Source of the DNA: Deltaproteobacteria bacterium IMCC39146
Lineage (GTDB): Bacteria > Desulfobacterota > Desulfuromonadia > Desulfuromonadales > BM103
Length of the DNA: 47,459 nt
Assembly (NCBI GenBank): GCA_030005635.1
Contig: JARUHP010000028.1
Coordinates: 1-47,459 of the forward strand
Direction: 5' to 3'
The notes below the pieces were generated by a model. That model was not told the origin of the DNA, searched no databases, and worked only from the letters and a program-made list of their open reading frames with translations. A program made the position numbers and the translations under genes. This document shows, piece after piece, positions 1 through 10,063 of this stretch; positions within the stretch are counted from its first letter, which is position 1; the number at the start of each line of letters is the position of its first letter.

Positions 1-2
1 AG

Positions 3-350
3 GTCACGTCCGTTATACTGGAACGGCTGAGACCTCTGGCTCCACATGTTCAAACTCTGACATACGACAACGGGAAAGAGTTTGCTCTACACCAGGAGAT
101 CTCAAAAGACCTTGATGCCAGCGGCTACTTTGCTCATCCCTATCATTCTTGGGAACGAGGGCTGAACGAGAACACAAACGGACGTATTCGGCAATTCTTC
201 CCAAAAGGGATGAACCTCGCCAAAGTAACAGATGAGGATGTTCAAAAAGTGATGGACAAACTCAATAACCGCCCCAGAAAATGTCTTGGGTTTAAAACCC
301 CAAATCAGGTATTTTTTGAAATCAATCCACCGGTTGCACTAGCGAGTTGA
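3..350 (+). CDS. IS30-family transposase, C-terminal part (cut by window edge)
   Basis: The plus-strand frame is open from the left edge to a TGA at 348-350 and gives about 115 residues. The sequence shows the end of a DDE transposase: YDNGKEF carries the second catalytic Asp, and HSWERGLNENTNGRIRQFFP carries the catalytic Glu in the NEN.NG context typical of IS30 elements. The closing stretch, NNRPRKCLGFKTPNQVF, is also the usual IS30 C-terminus. The gene starts outside the window, so integrity of the element cannot be judged, but this part has no stops or frameshifts and looks recent compared with the decayed transposases further in. It marks the eroded distal end of the polysaccharide cluster. 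Confidence 0.85.
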   Translation, partial: VTSVILERLRPLAPHVQTLTYDNGKEFALHQEISKDLDASGYFAHPYHSWERGLNENTNGRIRQFFPKGMNLAKVTDEDVQKVMDKLNNRPRKCLGFKTPNQVFFEINPPVALAS

Positions 351-479
351 ATTCGCGTAAAATAAAATCATAATGACATATGATTAAGCTTTTTCAGGGA
401 CGGCCAGTATAGCCTTGGGCAACAACTAGGCGGCTTATCTTTTAAGCTCTTTTATGAATGAAAGTGCTCTTACCCATTC

Positions 480-750
480 GGCCCCTCTCGTTGGTTGGCG
501 ACTCTAGCACTTTCGTTGGTGTCCGGCTTTACAAAACCACTGCAATTCCTCAAAAGCGGTTGTGCCGTTCTCGAAAAACTCCTTAATCCACCTGTAAAAA
601 AACTGTGGGCTGAACCTGATGTTCATTGCACAAGTTAGAGAAAGACACCTAGTTCATCAGGTGGCGCTTAAGAAGGGCAACCTTCTCATAGACTGTGTAG
701 TTGTGACGTTTATTTTCGAATGTTGGTTTTCTCCGTTCGTGTAGCTTAAC
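480..750 (-). pseudogene. Relic of an IS3-type OrfA (HTH) transposase
   Basis: Read on the minus strand, this stretch gives YTVYEKVALLKRHLMN, an in-frame stop, then VSFSNLCNEHQVQPTVF. After one frame change it continues FYRWIKEFFENGTTAFEEL. This is the helix-turn-helix OrfA pattern of IS3-like elements (EKVALL+RHL, SDLC..., FY+W+KEFFENG). It has at least one stop codon and one frameshift and no intact start, so it is dead. No matching OrfB was seen next to it. The rest of 351-805 shows no gene. Confidence 0.65.
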
Positions 751-805
751 TCAAACGAAGTCATTCCCCAGTTGGCGCTAAACCAAAACATAGCCACTTT
801 ACATG

Positions 806-1969
806 TTAACTATCAGCGGTATGTCTTTCGTATATCCGATAAGTTTTCTCTCCAATGGAGTCCCAACTGTATTTTTTATTTGCCCAAGCCCTGAGGTCAA
901 CTTTAGTTGACTCCAAGTTTGCATATAAGCTCGAATCAAAGTAATTTTTAATTTTTCCAGCCAAATCAAATGGGTCCTCTGGTCTGCAAATATAGCCAGT
1001 CCTAAATTCGATAATATCTTCCTTTAAGCTCCCAACATCAGATGCTACGATTGGCAAGCCAAACTGATACGAAAGAAAAATCACACCAGACTGATATATT
1101 CTCCGGTACGGCAACACCAAACAGTCAGCGCCCTTAAAATAATACTCAATATCTTCATTTTTAATATATTCGGTTCTTGCAATGATAGACTTATTACAAA
1201 GCAATGGCTCAATCTTTTTTCTAAATTCATCAAGATATTCTTTCACTACACTTCCAGCTATGACCAGAGTGTAATTATCTTTGTCTAGAAATTGAAAAGC
1301 CTCAATAAGGATATCAAGCCCTTTATATTTATCAATTCTACCAAAGAACAATATCACCTTTTTATCATTATCAATATTAAGAAATCCCCTTGATTTAGTT
1401 CTATCAATAGAAGTAAAATCAACAAAATTGTTAATTCCATGAGGTACGACAAAAACCTTTTCTTCACCTACTCCATACAAGTCAACAAGCTCATCTTTCA
1501 TGATTCTGGTATGTACAATTATCACATCAACAACATTATATAATAATTTCAAACTTATACTTTGAAAAAAACTTATCCTACCGTCCCTCTCTCCCTTGTT
1601 TATATTGTGGGCGGTAAATATTATCTTTTTACCGCATATCTTATAAAATGAATTCAACACAATTCTATCGAAAACATAAAATCTACCATACCATTGCACA
1701 TGAAATATTTTATCCTTAGTTCTGGCTATATAAAAAAATAGTTTTAGATAGAACCTACAGACATTTACCGACTTCCGTATTAAAGTAGTATTGGCATTAT
1801 TAATACTTATTATGTCATAAAGGGTAACGTTTTCAAGATGATCAAAGACTCCAATACTCTGACTGGAATCAAGAATGTTGATGTGAATATCCTTTATTTT
1901 GGAAAGACCAGACACCAACCCTTGCAAATAAGCTAATTGCCCACCTGAGTTCACCAGAGTAATTTTCAT
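806..1969 (-). CDS. GT4-family glycosyltransferase
   Basis: This 387-residue GT-B protein probably transfers one sugar of the repeat unit to the lipid-linked oligosaccharide on the cytoplasmic face. The N-terminal acceptor domain begins MKITLVNSGGQLAYLQGL. FTAHNINKG, VVPHGIN and VILFFGRIDKYKGLDILIEAF are the usual GT4 landmarks, the last opening the nucleotide-sugar domain. The usual EX7E pair is replaced by a QSGVIFLSYQFGLPIVAS pattern, which occurs in a GT4 subgroup, so the donor cannot be named. The ATG start is supported by AAGGAT about 7 nt upstream. It is the last intact gene of the cluster and is separated from the next gene upstream by about 0.9 kb of transposase debris, so it may no longer be co-transcribed. 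Confidence 0.85.
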   Translation of the reverse strand: MKITLVNSGGQLAYLQGLVSGLSKIKDIHINILDSSQSIGVFDHLENVTLYDIISINNANTTLIRKSVNVCRFYLKLFFYIARTKDKIFHVQWYGRFYVFDRIVLNSFYKICGKKIIFTAHNINKGERDGRISFFQSISLKLLYNVVDVIIVHTRIMKDELVDLYGVGEEKVFVVPHGINNFVDFTSIDRTKSRGFLNIDNDKKVILFFGRIDKYKGLDILIEAFQFLDKDNYTLVIAGSVVKEYLDEFRKKIEPLLCNKSIIARTEYIKNEDIEYYFKGADCLVLPYRRIYQSGVIFLSYQFGLPIVASDVGSLKEDIIEFRTGYICRPEDPFDLAGKIKNYFDSSLYANLESTKVDLRAWANKKYSWDSIGEKTYRIYERHTADS

Positions 1970-2211
1970 GGCAGAATCCTTTATCCCTAAAATACGAAAC
2001 GATTACAGCTGAAGTGTTTCAGAAAGGCTCCGAACTCTCTGTATTTTTGCACAAAGTGTTGTGTAGTCTGATCGAGTTCATCATAGCCATCCTTGCGACG
2101 CCTTTTTCCAACCTGGCTTCAGCCAGCTCTTCACATAATCCTGCCACTGACTCCGTCACCATCTGAATCCTGGGCACATCCAAAACGCCAAAAGGATGTT
2201 TATTAATCTAA

Positions 2212-2345
2212 CCACACAGCGATTGTTTTTAAAAAATTCAAACGCTGAAAAACTTCGAAAACATTCAACCCGCTATCGACAGTCAGACTGACCGATTTCT
2301 CCTTAAATTCTTGAGTATCAAACTATCTCGGTATGCGCTCCAATT
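2212..2345 (-). pseudogene. Relic of IS3-type OrfA N-terminus
   Basis: The minus strand reads FDTQEFKEKSVSLTVDSG and continues LNVFEVFQRLNF before stopping. This is the recognisable opening helix region of an IS3-family OrfA (FKE+AV+L...SG..V.EV.R.L). Only about 40 residues survive, with a stop just before them. It belongs to a different element from the OrfB fragment to its right, because the OrfB end and a terminal-repeat-like sequence (about 2400-2440) lie between them. Confidence 0.5.
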
Positions 2346-2442
2346 AACACCTCTTTAAATCCGCCGGCGATCAGATTGGCATTCTCTTTTTCCAGCCCAC
2401 CTCAAAGTGAGGTGGACAGTAATAGTGGACACCCTGTTAAGG

Positions 2443-2730
2443 TCAGGCAACCCCTTGCCGCCTGATAAATTTCTTCCAGTATGCTACCAGGGAGAGGTTA
2501 ACCAAATTGGCGTGTCGTCTCAGCCGGTTATAGAACACTTCGATGTACTCTCTGATCTCGACCATGGCTTCCTGCCAGGTGCGATACTTGCGGTGATGAA
2601 CCCTCTCCCGCTTGAGTGTGTCGAAGAAGTTCTCTATTGAGGCGCTGTCGCAATAATTTGGTTCGGATGCGAACACGGATCTTGGCAATAACTTAAAAGA
2701 GGCAACCACGCACATTGTGTCGTGCCAAGT
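2443..2730 (-). pseudogene. IS3-family transposase OrfB, C-terminal fragment
   Basis: The minus-strand frame contains NYCDSASIENFFDTLKRERV, HHRKYRTWQEA and YIEVFYNRLRRHA, the C-terminal end of an IS3-family DDE integrase domain including the final catalytic Glu (IENFF). About 70 residues are recognisable; everything upstream of the catalytic Glu is missing, so it is an inactive fragment. Just downstream on the same strand, the stretch GTGGACAGTAATAGTGGACA (plus-strand position about 2411-2430) resembles an IS3 terminal inverted repeat. Confidence 0.75.
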
Positions 2731-2906
2731 CGTGAAGCTTGGTTCCCAATTCGTGCAGAAATTTGCCTGGTACCAACTAAATATAAGTTTGTCAAAAACT
2801 CCAAAATACTTCTTGTAAGAAAATGGGATGCTCCTGTTTAGATTTTCGACAGCCAGCTCAAAGGATCTATCGGCTGTTATTATGTTTCAATTGTTTACAA
2901 AAGCTT
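2731..2906. other. Non-coding remainder between IS relic and methyltransferase gene
   Basis: No credible gene is visible here. The stretch follows the OrfB fragment and precedes the 3' end of the methyltransferase gene. It is probably residual insertion-sequence or rearranged DNA. Confidence 0.4.
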
Positions 2907-3818
2907 CTAAACTTTTTGCAAAACCCTTGAAACGTAATGCGTGAACATCTCATCAAAATAAGGTACTTTTGTTAACATGGAAGCGGGAAATGACAAGAGC
3001 TTCAATTCTTTTCTAGCATGAATAAGTTTGCCGTGATGAAAAATAGGGACATTCCATTTGTCAAGAACTTCCCATCCTTGCATTTCAATTATTTCATCAA
3101 ACCCCTTGACAGTCAGTCCATTGACTGACCCAAACCGTTTGGGGCATCCGACTTCTTTTTGAATAGAATTAAATTTATAAGTTTTTTCATACTCAGCCCC
3201 CAACTCTCTTGCAATCTCATTGTGAGCCTGAATGAGAGTATCCTCTTTAAAAAAAACATTCATCCAAGGCATTCTAGTAAAGTGGAGATGAGCACCTTTA
3301 GGGGAATAGAATGGGGTAAAAACAATCACAACAATTCCATTCTTTTTTAGCACTCGATGGCACTCTTCCAAACATTTTTGAGGATCATTCACATGATCAA
3401 ACACCTCAAAAGACAAAACACACTCAAATGTATCCGATTCAAACTGCAGGTTTTCTCCTGCGGAATGAATAAGGTGGATATTGGAAAAATTTTTCTTTTT
3501 TATAAAAGTATTGGCCCATTTCAGGTGTACCTCTGAGTGGTCAATACCAACCACTCTCTTAAACTGAAACTTCTCCAACCACCGTACGGTCCGGCCTGCA
3601 TGGCCACAACCAAAATCTAATACCTCTTTTCCATAAATATATTCTCCAATTGGGATTTTAAAGTAACGTTCCAATCCAACCAGAGATTCATGCTCGTATG
3701 CTTCAAGGGATCGAATAGATTTTTCTCCTTTCCCACTCCAGTAGTCAACTTCTTCAATACTAGGTTTTTGAGGAAACAACTTCATCATTTTTTTTGCAAT
3801 ATTGATATTGTTTCTCAT
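2907..3818 (-). CDS. Class I SAM-dependent methyltransferase
   Basis: This 303-residue Rossmann-fold methyltransferase probably methylates a sugar of the polysaccharide or its lipid-linked precursor. Motif I is VLDFGCGHAGRTVRWL (about residues 67-82), followed by the acidic SAM-binding loop VVGIDHSE and the post-motif segment FECVLSFEVFDHVNDPQKCL. ECHRVLKKNGIVVIVF is the usual motif III region. The C-terminal 100 residues are not recognisable and may set substrate choice. The ATG start has AAGGAG about 9 nt upstream. It lies in the same direction as the flanking glycosyltransferase genes, but a 320-bp AT-rich gap separates it from the upstream gene. Confidence 0.85.
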   Translation of the reverse strand: MRNNINIAKKMMKLFPQKPSIEEVDYWSGKGEKSIRSLEAYEHESLVGLERYFKIPIGEYIYGKEVLDFGCGHAGRTVRWLEKFQFKRVVGIDHSEVHLKWANTFIKKKNFSNIHLIHSAGENLQFESDTFECVLSFEVFDHVNDPQKCLEECHRVLKKNGIVVIVFTPFYSPKGAHLHFTRMPWMNVFFKEDTLIQAHNEIARELGAEYEKTYKFNSIQKEVGCPKRFGSVNGLTVKGFDEIIEMQGWEVLDKWNVPIFHHGKLIHARKELKLLSFPASMLTKVPYFDEMFTHYVSRVLQKV

Positions 3819-4141
3819 AGAAAGTTACTCCTTATTCAGATTAAGACAATTCTCAAGAAAAAAAATTTTAGCAAACATAGATCAAACATTGTAGTTGTAA
3901 CAATTGTTTCGTATTGCTTATTTATCTGATTGCGTAATTTTACTAAATCTTCAAATTAACAGTAAATCAAAATATTTCATTATATGTTATATTTTCCCCC
4001 GAAATCCCTCCATAGTTCTTAATAATTGCAATTGGCTACATTTTAAATGGACAATAATCTAAAAAAAACAAAAACAGGAAAAAACTTGTGAATTTTCTTC
4101 TTAATTAACGGCAACGTCACAAACTAGAGTATTTAACATTT
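3819..4141. other. AT-rich intergenic gap, no gene seen
   Basis: About 320 bases of very AT-rich sequence lie between two minus-strand genes. No convincing open reading frame, hairpin terminator or repeat was seen. It could hold a promoter for the methyltransferase gene, but no -35/-10 pair stands out. Confidence 0.4.
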
Positions 4142-5356
4142 TCACCGTTTTCTAAGCTGTTCCATATACTCAAGAATTCTTTCAACTATCCTGTTATTTG
4201 AAAAATCTCCACGAACCCTTCTTGTCCCTTCAATACAAATCCCCTTAAATTTCGATCTGTCTTGAATTAATCCCCACACTGCCTCACCAAGTTTAACCGG
4301 GTCTCCAGGGGGGACCAAAATCCCATTTTTACCATTTTCAACAATATCTACAATTCCGCCAATTTTTGATGCCACAACAGAAACACCACATGCCATCCCT
4401 TCAATGACTACCAATCCAAAGGGTTCTTCCCAAACTGAAGGGACAACAAGTACATGATATTTTGAATATTCGCTAAACGTCTCATCTTGTGACAGTTTCC
4501 CCCTAAAGTTAATTTTACTTTTCAGGCCCAGGTCACTCGCAAGTTCAATCATTTCATCTGTATAACTACAACACCCCTCTCCAATAACATCGAGTTTAAC
4601 ATTGTCAATCTTCCTATCATTAACTAGATGGCTTAATGCCAATATGGCAACATGGAGGCCCTTATTCTCAATAAGTCGACCCACAAAGAGCAACTTGAAG
4701 GGATAGGTCGGCATTGAACATACCCTATTTTCTTCAATGATTTTTTCTAACGAAATCCCCATTGGCGGGATTACAGTTACATATTCACTAGGCAACCCCG
4801 CCTGTAGATACTTAGACTTTACGAAATTGCTAACAGCTACAACATGGGTAAAATCCAAAGCCCCAATATCTGAAAAACCATGAATAACTTGACGTAGTAT
4901 TCTCCTGAAAAATCTTTTTTCAGATACGCACATTTTTATAAGGCTAATTAAGTAGTAATTGCCAACGTGATGAATTATTGGCACGCTATACTTCTGAATA
5001 GCCTTAATAGGGAACACTGATATGCCAGACAACTGTCCAGAATACACAATGTCTGGTTTTATTCTGATTATCATTTTTTTTGTAATAAAAAAATTTAGTC
5101 TTGATAAAATTGCTTCCTTGATCAGTAGGTTAATTCCATTTATTCTAGATTTTTTTTTGGGAGAAAAAGGAATTGTAGAATACAATTTTCTAAATACTTG
5201 TTTTTCCCCCATTCTATCTTTTGCACCTTGATTGCAAGTCAAAACAAAGACTTCATGACCATGCTCACGAAAACTATTCACCATAAATTCACATTGAATT
5301 TCGTGCCCCCCTTTATAATACGGGGGGTATAAGTCAGAAAGAACCAGAATCCTCAT
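4142..5356 (-). CDS. GT4-family glycosyltransferase
   Basis: This GT-B glycosyltransferase of about 404 residues adds a sugar during repeat-unit assembly. The N-terminus MRILVLSDLYPPYYKGGHE is the glycine-rich acceptor-domain opening typical of GT4. The donor domain has LLFVGRLIENKGLHVAI and the full EX7E motif in EEPFGLVVIE, followed by GMACGVSVVASKIGGI. The ATG at 5356 is preferred because it begins exactly at the conserved MRILVLSDLYPP motif; an in-frame GTG at 5392 would add 12 unrelated residues. Neither has a strong ribosome-binding site. The donor sugar cannot be told from sequence. Confidence 0.88.
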   Translation of the reverse strand: MRILVLSDLYPPYYKGGHEIQCEFMVNSFREHGHEVFVLTCNQGAKDRMGEKQVFRKLYSTIPFSPKKKSRINGINLLIKEAILSRLNFFITKKMIIRIKPDIVYSGQLSGISVFPIKAIQKYSVPIIHHVGNYYLISLIKMCVSEKRFFRRILRQVIHGFSDIGALDFTHVVAVSNFVKSKYLQAGLPSEYVTVIPPMGISLEKIIEENRVCSMPTYPFKLLFVGRLIENKGLHVAILALSHLVNDRKIDNVKLDVIGEGCCSYTDEMIELASDLGLKSKINFRGKLSQDETFSEYSKYHVLVVPSVWEEPFGLVVIEGMACGVSVVASKIGGIVDIVENGKNGILVPPGDPVKLGEAVWGLIQDRSKFKGICIEGTRRVRGDFSNNRIVERILEYMEQLRKR

Positions 5357-5549
5357 ATGAATAACCCATAATTTTGTTATTATTTCGAACACTCAAAAAT
5401 AATGAGCATCCGTCTATGATAGATTTATGTTAAGAAACAAAAGCCTCAACAATCAAAATGGAACCAGATATCACGAACTATTGAATACTGCCTTAATTCA
5501 AGAAGTTTAGGCTTGATCTCTTAAAAGAAAAGATCAAGCTATTAAAAAA

Positions 5550-7007
5550 TTAAGCCCTCGCGCTATCTGATTCATCCCTAAAAGATGCAAAAACCTGAGC
5601 CAAATCTTGCTTTCTTATAATAGAAAACATACAACAAACAACAATAAATGATGCAACAAGAGCGACCTTGATAAATATACTGTCTGGTTGAACCAAAAGG
5701 TAAAAACAAACTCCAATCGCTAAGACAAACACAGGCTTGAGATATTGGGAAACATCCAACTTTATCCCAGTATGCCTAAAGAATAAAACATTTACAGGAT
5801 TTGTCATTGACCTTGAAATTAGGGTAGCGAATGCAGCTCCTTGCAATCCAAACATTGGGATGAGTATTAAATTTCCAGCAATATTGGCAAATGTATCCAT
5901 TAGATTGATCTTAACTGGCTTATCTGACTGTCCAAATGCAACCAGTGATGTTCCAATAATATTGGATGCAAGTGCAACACAAAGAGCAAAGGTCAAAATA
6001 GCAAGCACTGGAGCACCCTCAATGTACTCTTCTGAAAACAGCAACGTGATTATCTCAACCTGAAACACAAATACAATATATCCTACGAAACTCACAACAA
6101 AAGAGATTATCCTTAATGAATTGTTCAAGAGTTGCTCAACTTCGCGGTACCTCTTTTGGGCATAGAGACTAGACATATTTGGAAAAAAGACGTAGTGATA
6201 AGAGCTATAAACTTCACGAATACTCTCTGGTATCTTGGAGGCCGCGACATAAACCGCAACAGCAACGGGATCAATCATTGCGCCAATCATAGCCGTATCA
6301 ATCCTGGTAAAGACAAAGGTCAGGCATCGGTTTAAACCGAGAGGAAATCCAAAACAAAACAATTCTCGAAACTGGCGCCAATCAGTATTAAAGTACCCAC
6401 TGAATGGAACAAACCTCAATAAGAGTAGAACGGAAACTATGTTAGCTAAAATGTAGGAGTAGACAAGTCCAACAAAACCATATTTAAGGAACCAAACAAA
6501 TAGAACCACAAATATAAGTTTAAAAATCCCATTTAAAGAATTTATTATAGATATTTTTTTGTACTCGTGAAACCCTTGAAGAACTCTTGAAATCGCACCT
6601 TCTATGTTAATTGTCATGAAAAATATTAAGACATATGCAATTGAAACATTTAAAATATCGAGATTTAATATTTCTGCCATCAATGGGAAAAGGATATAAA
6701 TAATCGGCAAAGTAACAACTGAGAATATGCACTTATAAAAGATAGCGACTTTTGATATAGTGCTTTTAAGCTCCGCACTAGATGAGGAAATTATTTTTGC
6801 AATGGCCGGCCCATCCAGAACAAGAGCGTTCAAGGTTGCAAAAAAATCAGAAATAAGCAAAATAATTACAAAAGAACCTACCTCATCTTTCGGAAGGCAC
6901 CTGACAAGAACAATAAATGCAATCAGCATAGAAGCCTTTTTTATTAGGCCTCCCATCCCAACAACCATGACACTATTAATAAATTTCGAAGTTGTTTTAG
7001 AATCCAT
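5550..7007 (-). CDS. Wzx-type polysaccharide flippase (MOP superfamily)
   Basis: This protein of about 485 residues has 12-14 hydrophobic segments along its whole length and the MATE/MOP character of O-unit flippases. Segments such as INSVMVVGMGGLIKKASMLI near the N-terminus and MIGAMIDPVAVAVYVAASKI in the middle match the RfbX/Wzx pattern. It would move undecaprenyl-linked repeat units across the inner membrane. The ATG at 7007 is preferred to an upstream TTG at 7025. The relic transposase at 7256-8482 now separates it from the Wzy-like gene, with which it would normally act. Confidence 0.88.
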   Translation of the reverse strand: MDSKTTSKFINSVMVVGMGGLIKKASMLIAFIVLVRCLPKDEVGSFVIILLISDFFATLNALVLDGPAIAKIISSSSAELKSTISKVAIFYKCIFSVVTLPIIYILFPLMAEILNLDILNVSIAYVLIFFMTINIEGAISRVLQGFHEYKKISIINSLNGIFKLIFVVLFVWFLKYGFVGLVYSYILANIVSVLLLLRFVPFSGYFNTDWRQFRELFCFGFPLGLNRCLTFVFTRIDTAMIGAMIDPVAVAVYVAASKIPESIREVYSSYHYVFFPNMSSLYAQKRYREVEQLLNNSLRIISFVVSFVGYIVFVFQVEIITLLFSEEYIEGAPVLAILTFALCVALASNIIGTSLVAFGQSDKPVKINLMDTFANIAGNLILIPMFGLQGAAFATLISRSMTNPVNVLFFRHTGIKLDVSQYLKPVFVLAIGVCFYLLVQPDSIFIKVALVASFIVVCCMFSIIRKQDLAQVFASFRDESDSARA

Positions 7008-7255
7008 AATTTGCCATAAAGTCAACTAAGGAAACAAAACCACAGGGGACTAACTTCCCTCGCGCCTATCAAGAACCCCATAATCATCAAAACAAGATGA
7101 CCATCATATTCTATAAGAAATAAAATCCTAGCTATTGAGTGCCAGCACATCGTGGACAAAAACATGTGCCACCAGCGCGTGGGCAAAATTGTTCTCTGAC
7201 AATCGAATAGCCACCCGGCATTCTGCTGAACACTCAGTCCGTATAGGATGTGTTC

Positions 7256-8482
7256 ATGACGGATACAATGAAACAAGTACATAACCGTGCTGTGCTGCGT
7301 TTTCTTGCTGGGGAAAAACAAGAATCTGTATGTGCTTCAAGCGGCCGTTCAGGCTCTTGGCTTTATAGGTGGATCTGACGCTACGACAAAACAGGTAACT
7401 CCTGGTGCGAAAATCGACCGACGGTCATACTTCATGTCACAAATCGCACTCCGCTTGAGGTTGAAGAAATCGACAAGATGATTCGCCTCAATCTCTATAA
7501 TCAGGATCTGTTCTGTGGTGCCCAAGCAATTCCGTTGGCACTTGAAGATCTTGGCGTTAAACCATTGCTTTCATAAAGCACGATCAACCGCATTCTGAGA
7601 CGCATTGGACTGAAGGACGGGCAAATACTAATCCGAAGGAACACCTTAACCCAAACGCCAATCGTTGTTGCCGAACTAGACGCATCAAATGGATCGGGTC
7701 GAACCCTGTTACTCTACAGGATCACTGCGCTTTACGGGATCACTGTGATTGTTGCTGCAACTGCATGTTGCGGACGACACTCATCACCTTCCGAAGCCAG
7801 TCAGGACGTTCTGGACAGGGCATGGACTATTTAGTCGCGTCTTGGCATTCCAGACAATCTTGAGGTCGACAACGCCCTGCCCTTTTTGGGTGGACCGAAA
7901 TATTCTTGGACTATGAGCCAATTTTTCTGCATCTGCCTGCATCGATGGTATTGAACTCTGGTTCATCCCAAGGTCAGAACCTTGGTGTAACGGCATGATT
8001 GAGCAGTTCAATGATCACTACCAGCAGAAGTTCCTCGCTAAGGAGGTCATGACGACAGCCGATGATCTGAGAGCAGGGACTCTTGCCTCACAGCAACGTC
8101 ATAGCAGCAAATATCGTTACAGCAAGTCAGGCGTAAAATGCCTCTCATAGCGCTGGCGGCTACAAAAGCACAGGTCAGGCCTACAAACCATCAGGCGAGT
8201 CCTCAGCATTGCCTGGAAAAGCCAAAGGTCGGCCGCTACCATCTGGTGCACCTGATCCGCAGCGACCTCAAACTCAATATTGTTGGTGAGCGGTTCCCCG
8301 TTCCTCCAAAGCTGAAAGTTGAATACGTGGTGGCTACTATCGATATCAAAGATCAGAAGCTGAAACTATTCCCGGACAAAACTCACGTTGACGAACTCGT
8401 ATATAAAATTCGTCAACTGGCGATGAACCCACGATATGCTGGCATAAAAAGTGTCCACGAGCTAACGGCACTCTATACCTAG
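7256..8482 (+). pseudogene. Decayed integrase-type (DDE) transposase
   Basis: The plus strand encodes a nearly full-length but broken transposase. In order it shows an HTH start (MTDTMKQVHNRAVLRFLAGE), SWLYRWI, a stop and frameshift, then TPLEVEEIDKMIRLNLYNQD, LFCGAQAIPLALEDLG and INRILRRIGL. The integrase core and the typical C-terminal segments (FPVPPKLKVEYVVATIDIKD, QKLKLFPDKT) follow after further frame changes. These pieces match a family of roughly 390-residue HTH plus integrase-core transposases (IS481-like). At least five stops or frameshifts make it inactive. It is inserted against the direction of the polysaccharide genes between wzx and the wzy-like gene. Confidence 0.75.
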
Positions 8483-8510
8483 CATTAAAAAAAATGGTTT
8501 AAAAATCATT

Positions 8511-10004
8511 TCACCCAACGACCTCACGGCCAACCTCGCCAACCCGTATCCTATCCAGGGCCTCGGCCAACCCCATTAAGACAGAAATTACAACAATAGA
8601 AAAATTTTGCATAAACATTGGGTTTACTATGTTTATGATCATTACTCCAACAACAAACAATATTATCCCCAAGAGCAAAGCCCTATGGTAGTCATCCTTA
8701 ATTTTTCCATAATTGCGAATAGATCTAAATAAAAATGCGAGATAAAAAGAAACAATTGCAATGAAACCGACAATTCCTATCATAACTAAAGCCCAAAGAT
8801 ATCCATTATGGCAGTATGTTTCCATATATTCATCTCTATAATCTTCTACTTCTCTATATTTTCCAGAAAGACCAATGCCAAATATTGGATTTTTGATTAT
8901 ACTGGCAATAGCATATTTATTTTCTTCTTTTCTGTACTCAATACTTCCACTTTGATAAAGATCATCACCCATGAATAGTGAGGTAAATCTTACCTCTATA
9001 GAATTTAAATAATGCCCAGCAAATCCTGATGGATTGTATAATGCAACTAACACAAAAAACAGTAGCATAATTGAAACTGGGAATACGAATTTGACTACAT
9101 AGTTAACTTTTTCCTTACCTTTTTTGGTTAAGAGTAGAACAATAAATGCTATAAAACACACCACCCAATAGCTTCTATTAAAAGTAAGCAATACACCAAT
9201 TCCACAAACTGTATTAACAAAATAAATATATATATATTTTTTTTTCCTAACTACCGAAATAAGGCTACTACTCAACAGAAACAAAGCAAAAACAAGGGTT
9301 TGCCCAGGGGGCAATATTCTTGTCGCCTGTGAGGTTTCCCCAAAAGTTTGCACAGAAACAACTCTTCCTGGCATTATATGAACAGAGTCGCCGAGACCAG
9401 ACTGAATCAACATTGCCATACCAACAACAGTTCCAACAATAGCCATCCCATTGACCAGAAATACGACTTGTTTTTTATTCCTAATTTGCGTTGTCACTAC
9501 AAAATAAAGCAAATAATATGACAAATAACGAAAAAGTCCTGTACTCGAATTAAAATCTACACCATTAAATACAATTGCATTTATCAATGAAGCAATACAT
9601 ATAATGAAAAATAGTATTAAATAAATACTTATATAATCTTTTTTATTATTATCTAAACCTACTCGACCTTTATATTTAAAGAATGATATAACTAGTAAAT
9701 AAAAAAATATAAAGTCTTGTAAATATATATTACCTATACCTATATCTATATATGGAATAGCATTCTCAAATACTATACTTGACAATAGAACTACTATTAA
9801 AAGTATCCCAAATTCTCCCCTTTTCTTTATTAACAAGAGCAAAGGGAATGCAACTACTATTACTACTGACAGCCAAACTGAGTTAATTATCGCGACCGAC
9901 AATACAATCGCCAAGGCAAGAGTCAAGAGGGAATCACCTAAATTAATAGCATTGGTAATCCCCAAAGATTCGATTTTTTTTTGCTTAGCTGTAAATTTAT
10001 CCAA
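8511..10004 (-). CDS. Wzy-type polymerase / O-antigen ligase-family membrane protein
   Basis: This 497-residue polytopic membrane protein has about 12 hydrophobic segments and a large periplasmic loop in the C-terminal half. The loop ends GIGLSGKYREVEDYRDEYME followed by TYCHNGYLWALVMIGIVG; the HNxxL pattern is typical of the Wzy_C/O-antigen ligase domain. In this setting, beside Wzx, Wzz and Wza homologues, polymerisation of repeat units is more likely than ligation to lipid A. The start is weak: a TTG at 10004 fits the beginning of the hydrophilic N-terminus but has only a poor Shine-Dalgarno. Codon use is strongly AT-rich like the rest of the distal cluster. Confidence 0.85.
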   Translation of the reverse strand: MDKFTAKQKKIESLGITNAINLGDSLLTLALAIVLSVAIINSVWLSVVIVVAFPLLLLIKKRGEFGILLIVVLLSSIVFENAIPYIDIGIGNIYLQDFIFFYLLVISFFKYKGRVGLDNNKKDYISIYLILFFIICIASLINAIVFNGVDFNSSTGLFRYLSYYLLYFVVTTQIRNKKQVVFLVNGMAIVGTVVGMAMLIQSGLGDSVHIMPGRVVSVQTFGETSQATRILPPGQTLVFALFLLSSSLISVVRKKKYIYIYFVNTVCGIGVLLTFNRSYWVVCFIAFIVLLLTKKGKEKVNYVVKFVFPVSIMLLFFVLVALYNPSGFAGHYLNSIEVRFTSLFMGDDLYQSGSIEYRKEENKYAIASIIKNPIFGIGLSGKYREVEDYRDEYMETYCHNGYLWALVMIGIVGFIAIVSFYLAFLFRSIRNYGKIKDDYHRALLLGIILFVVGVMIINIVNPMFMQNFSIVVISVLMGLAEALDRIRVGEVGREVVG

Positions 10005-10063
10005 GGGCTTACCAATCCTTATATCCTAGAATGTTTCACGATGAATTTATCCGGTGCCAACCT

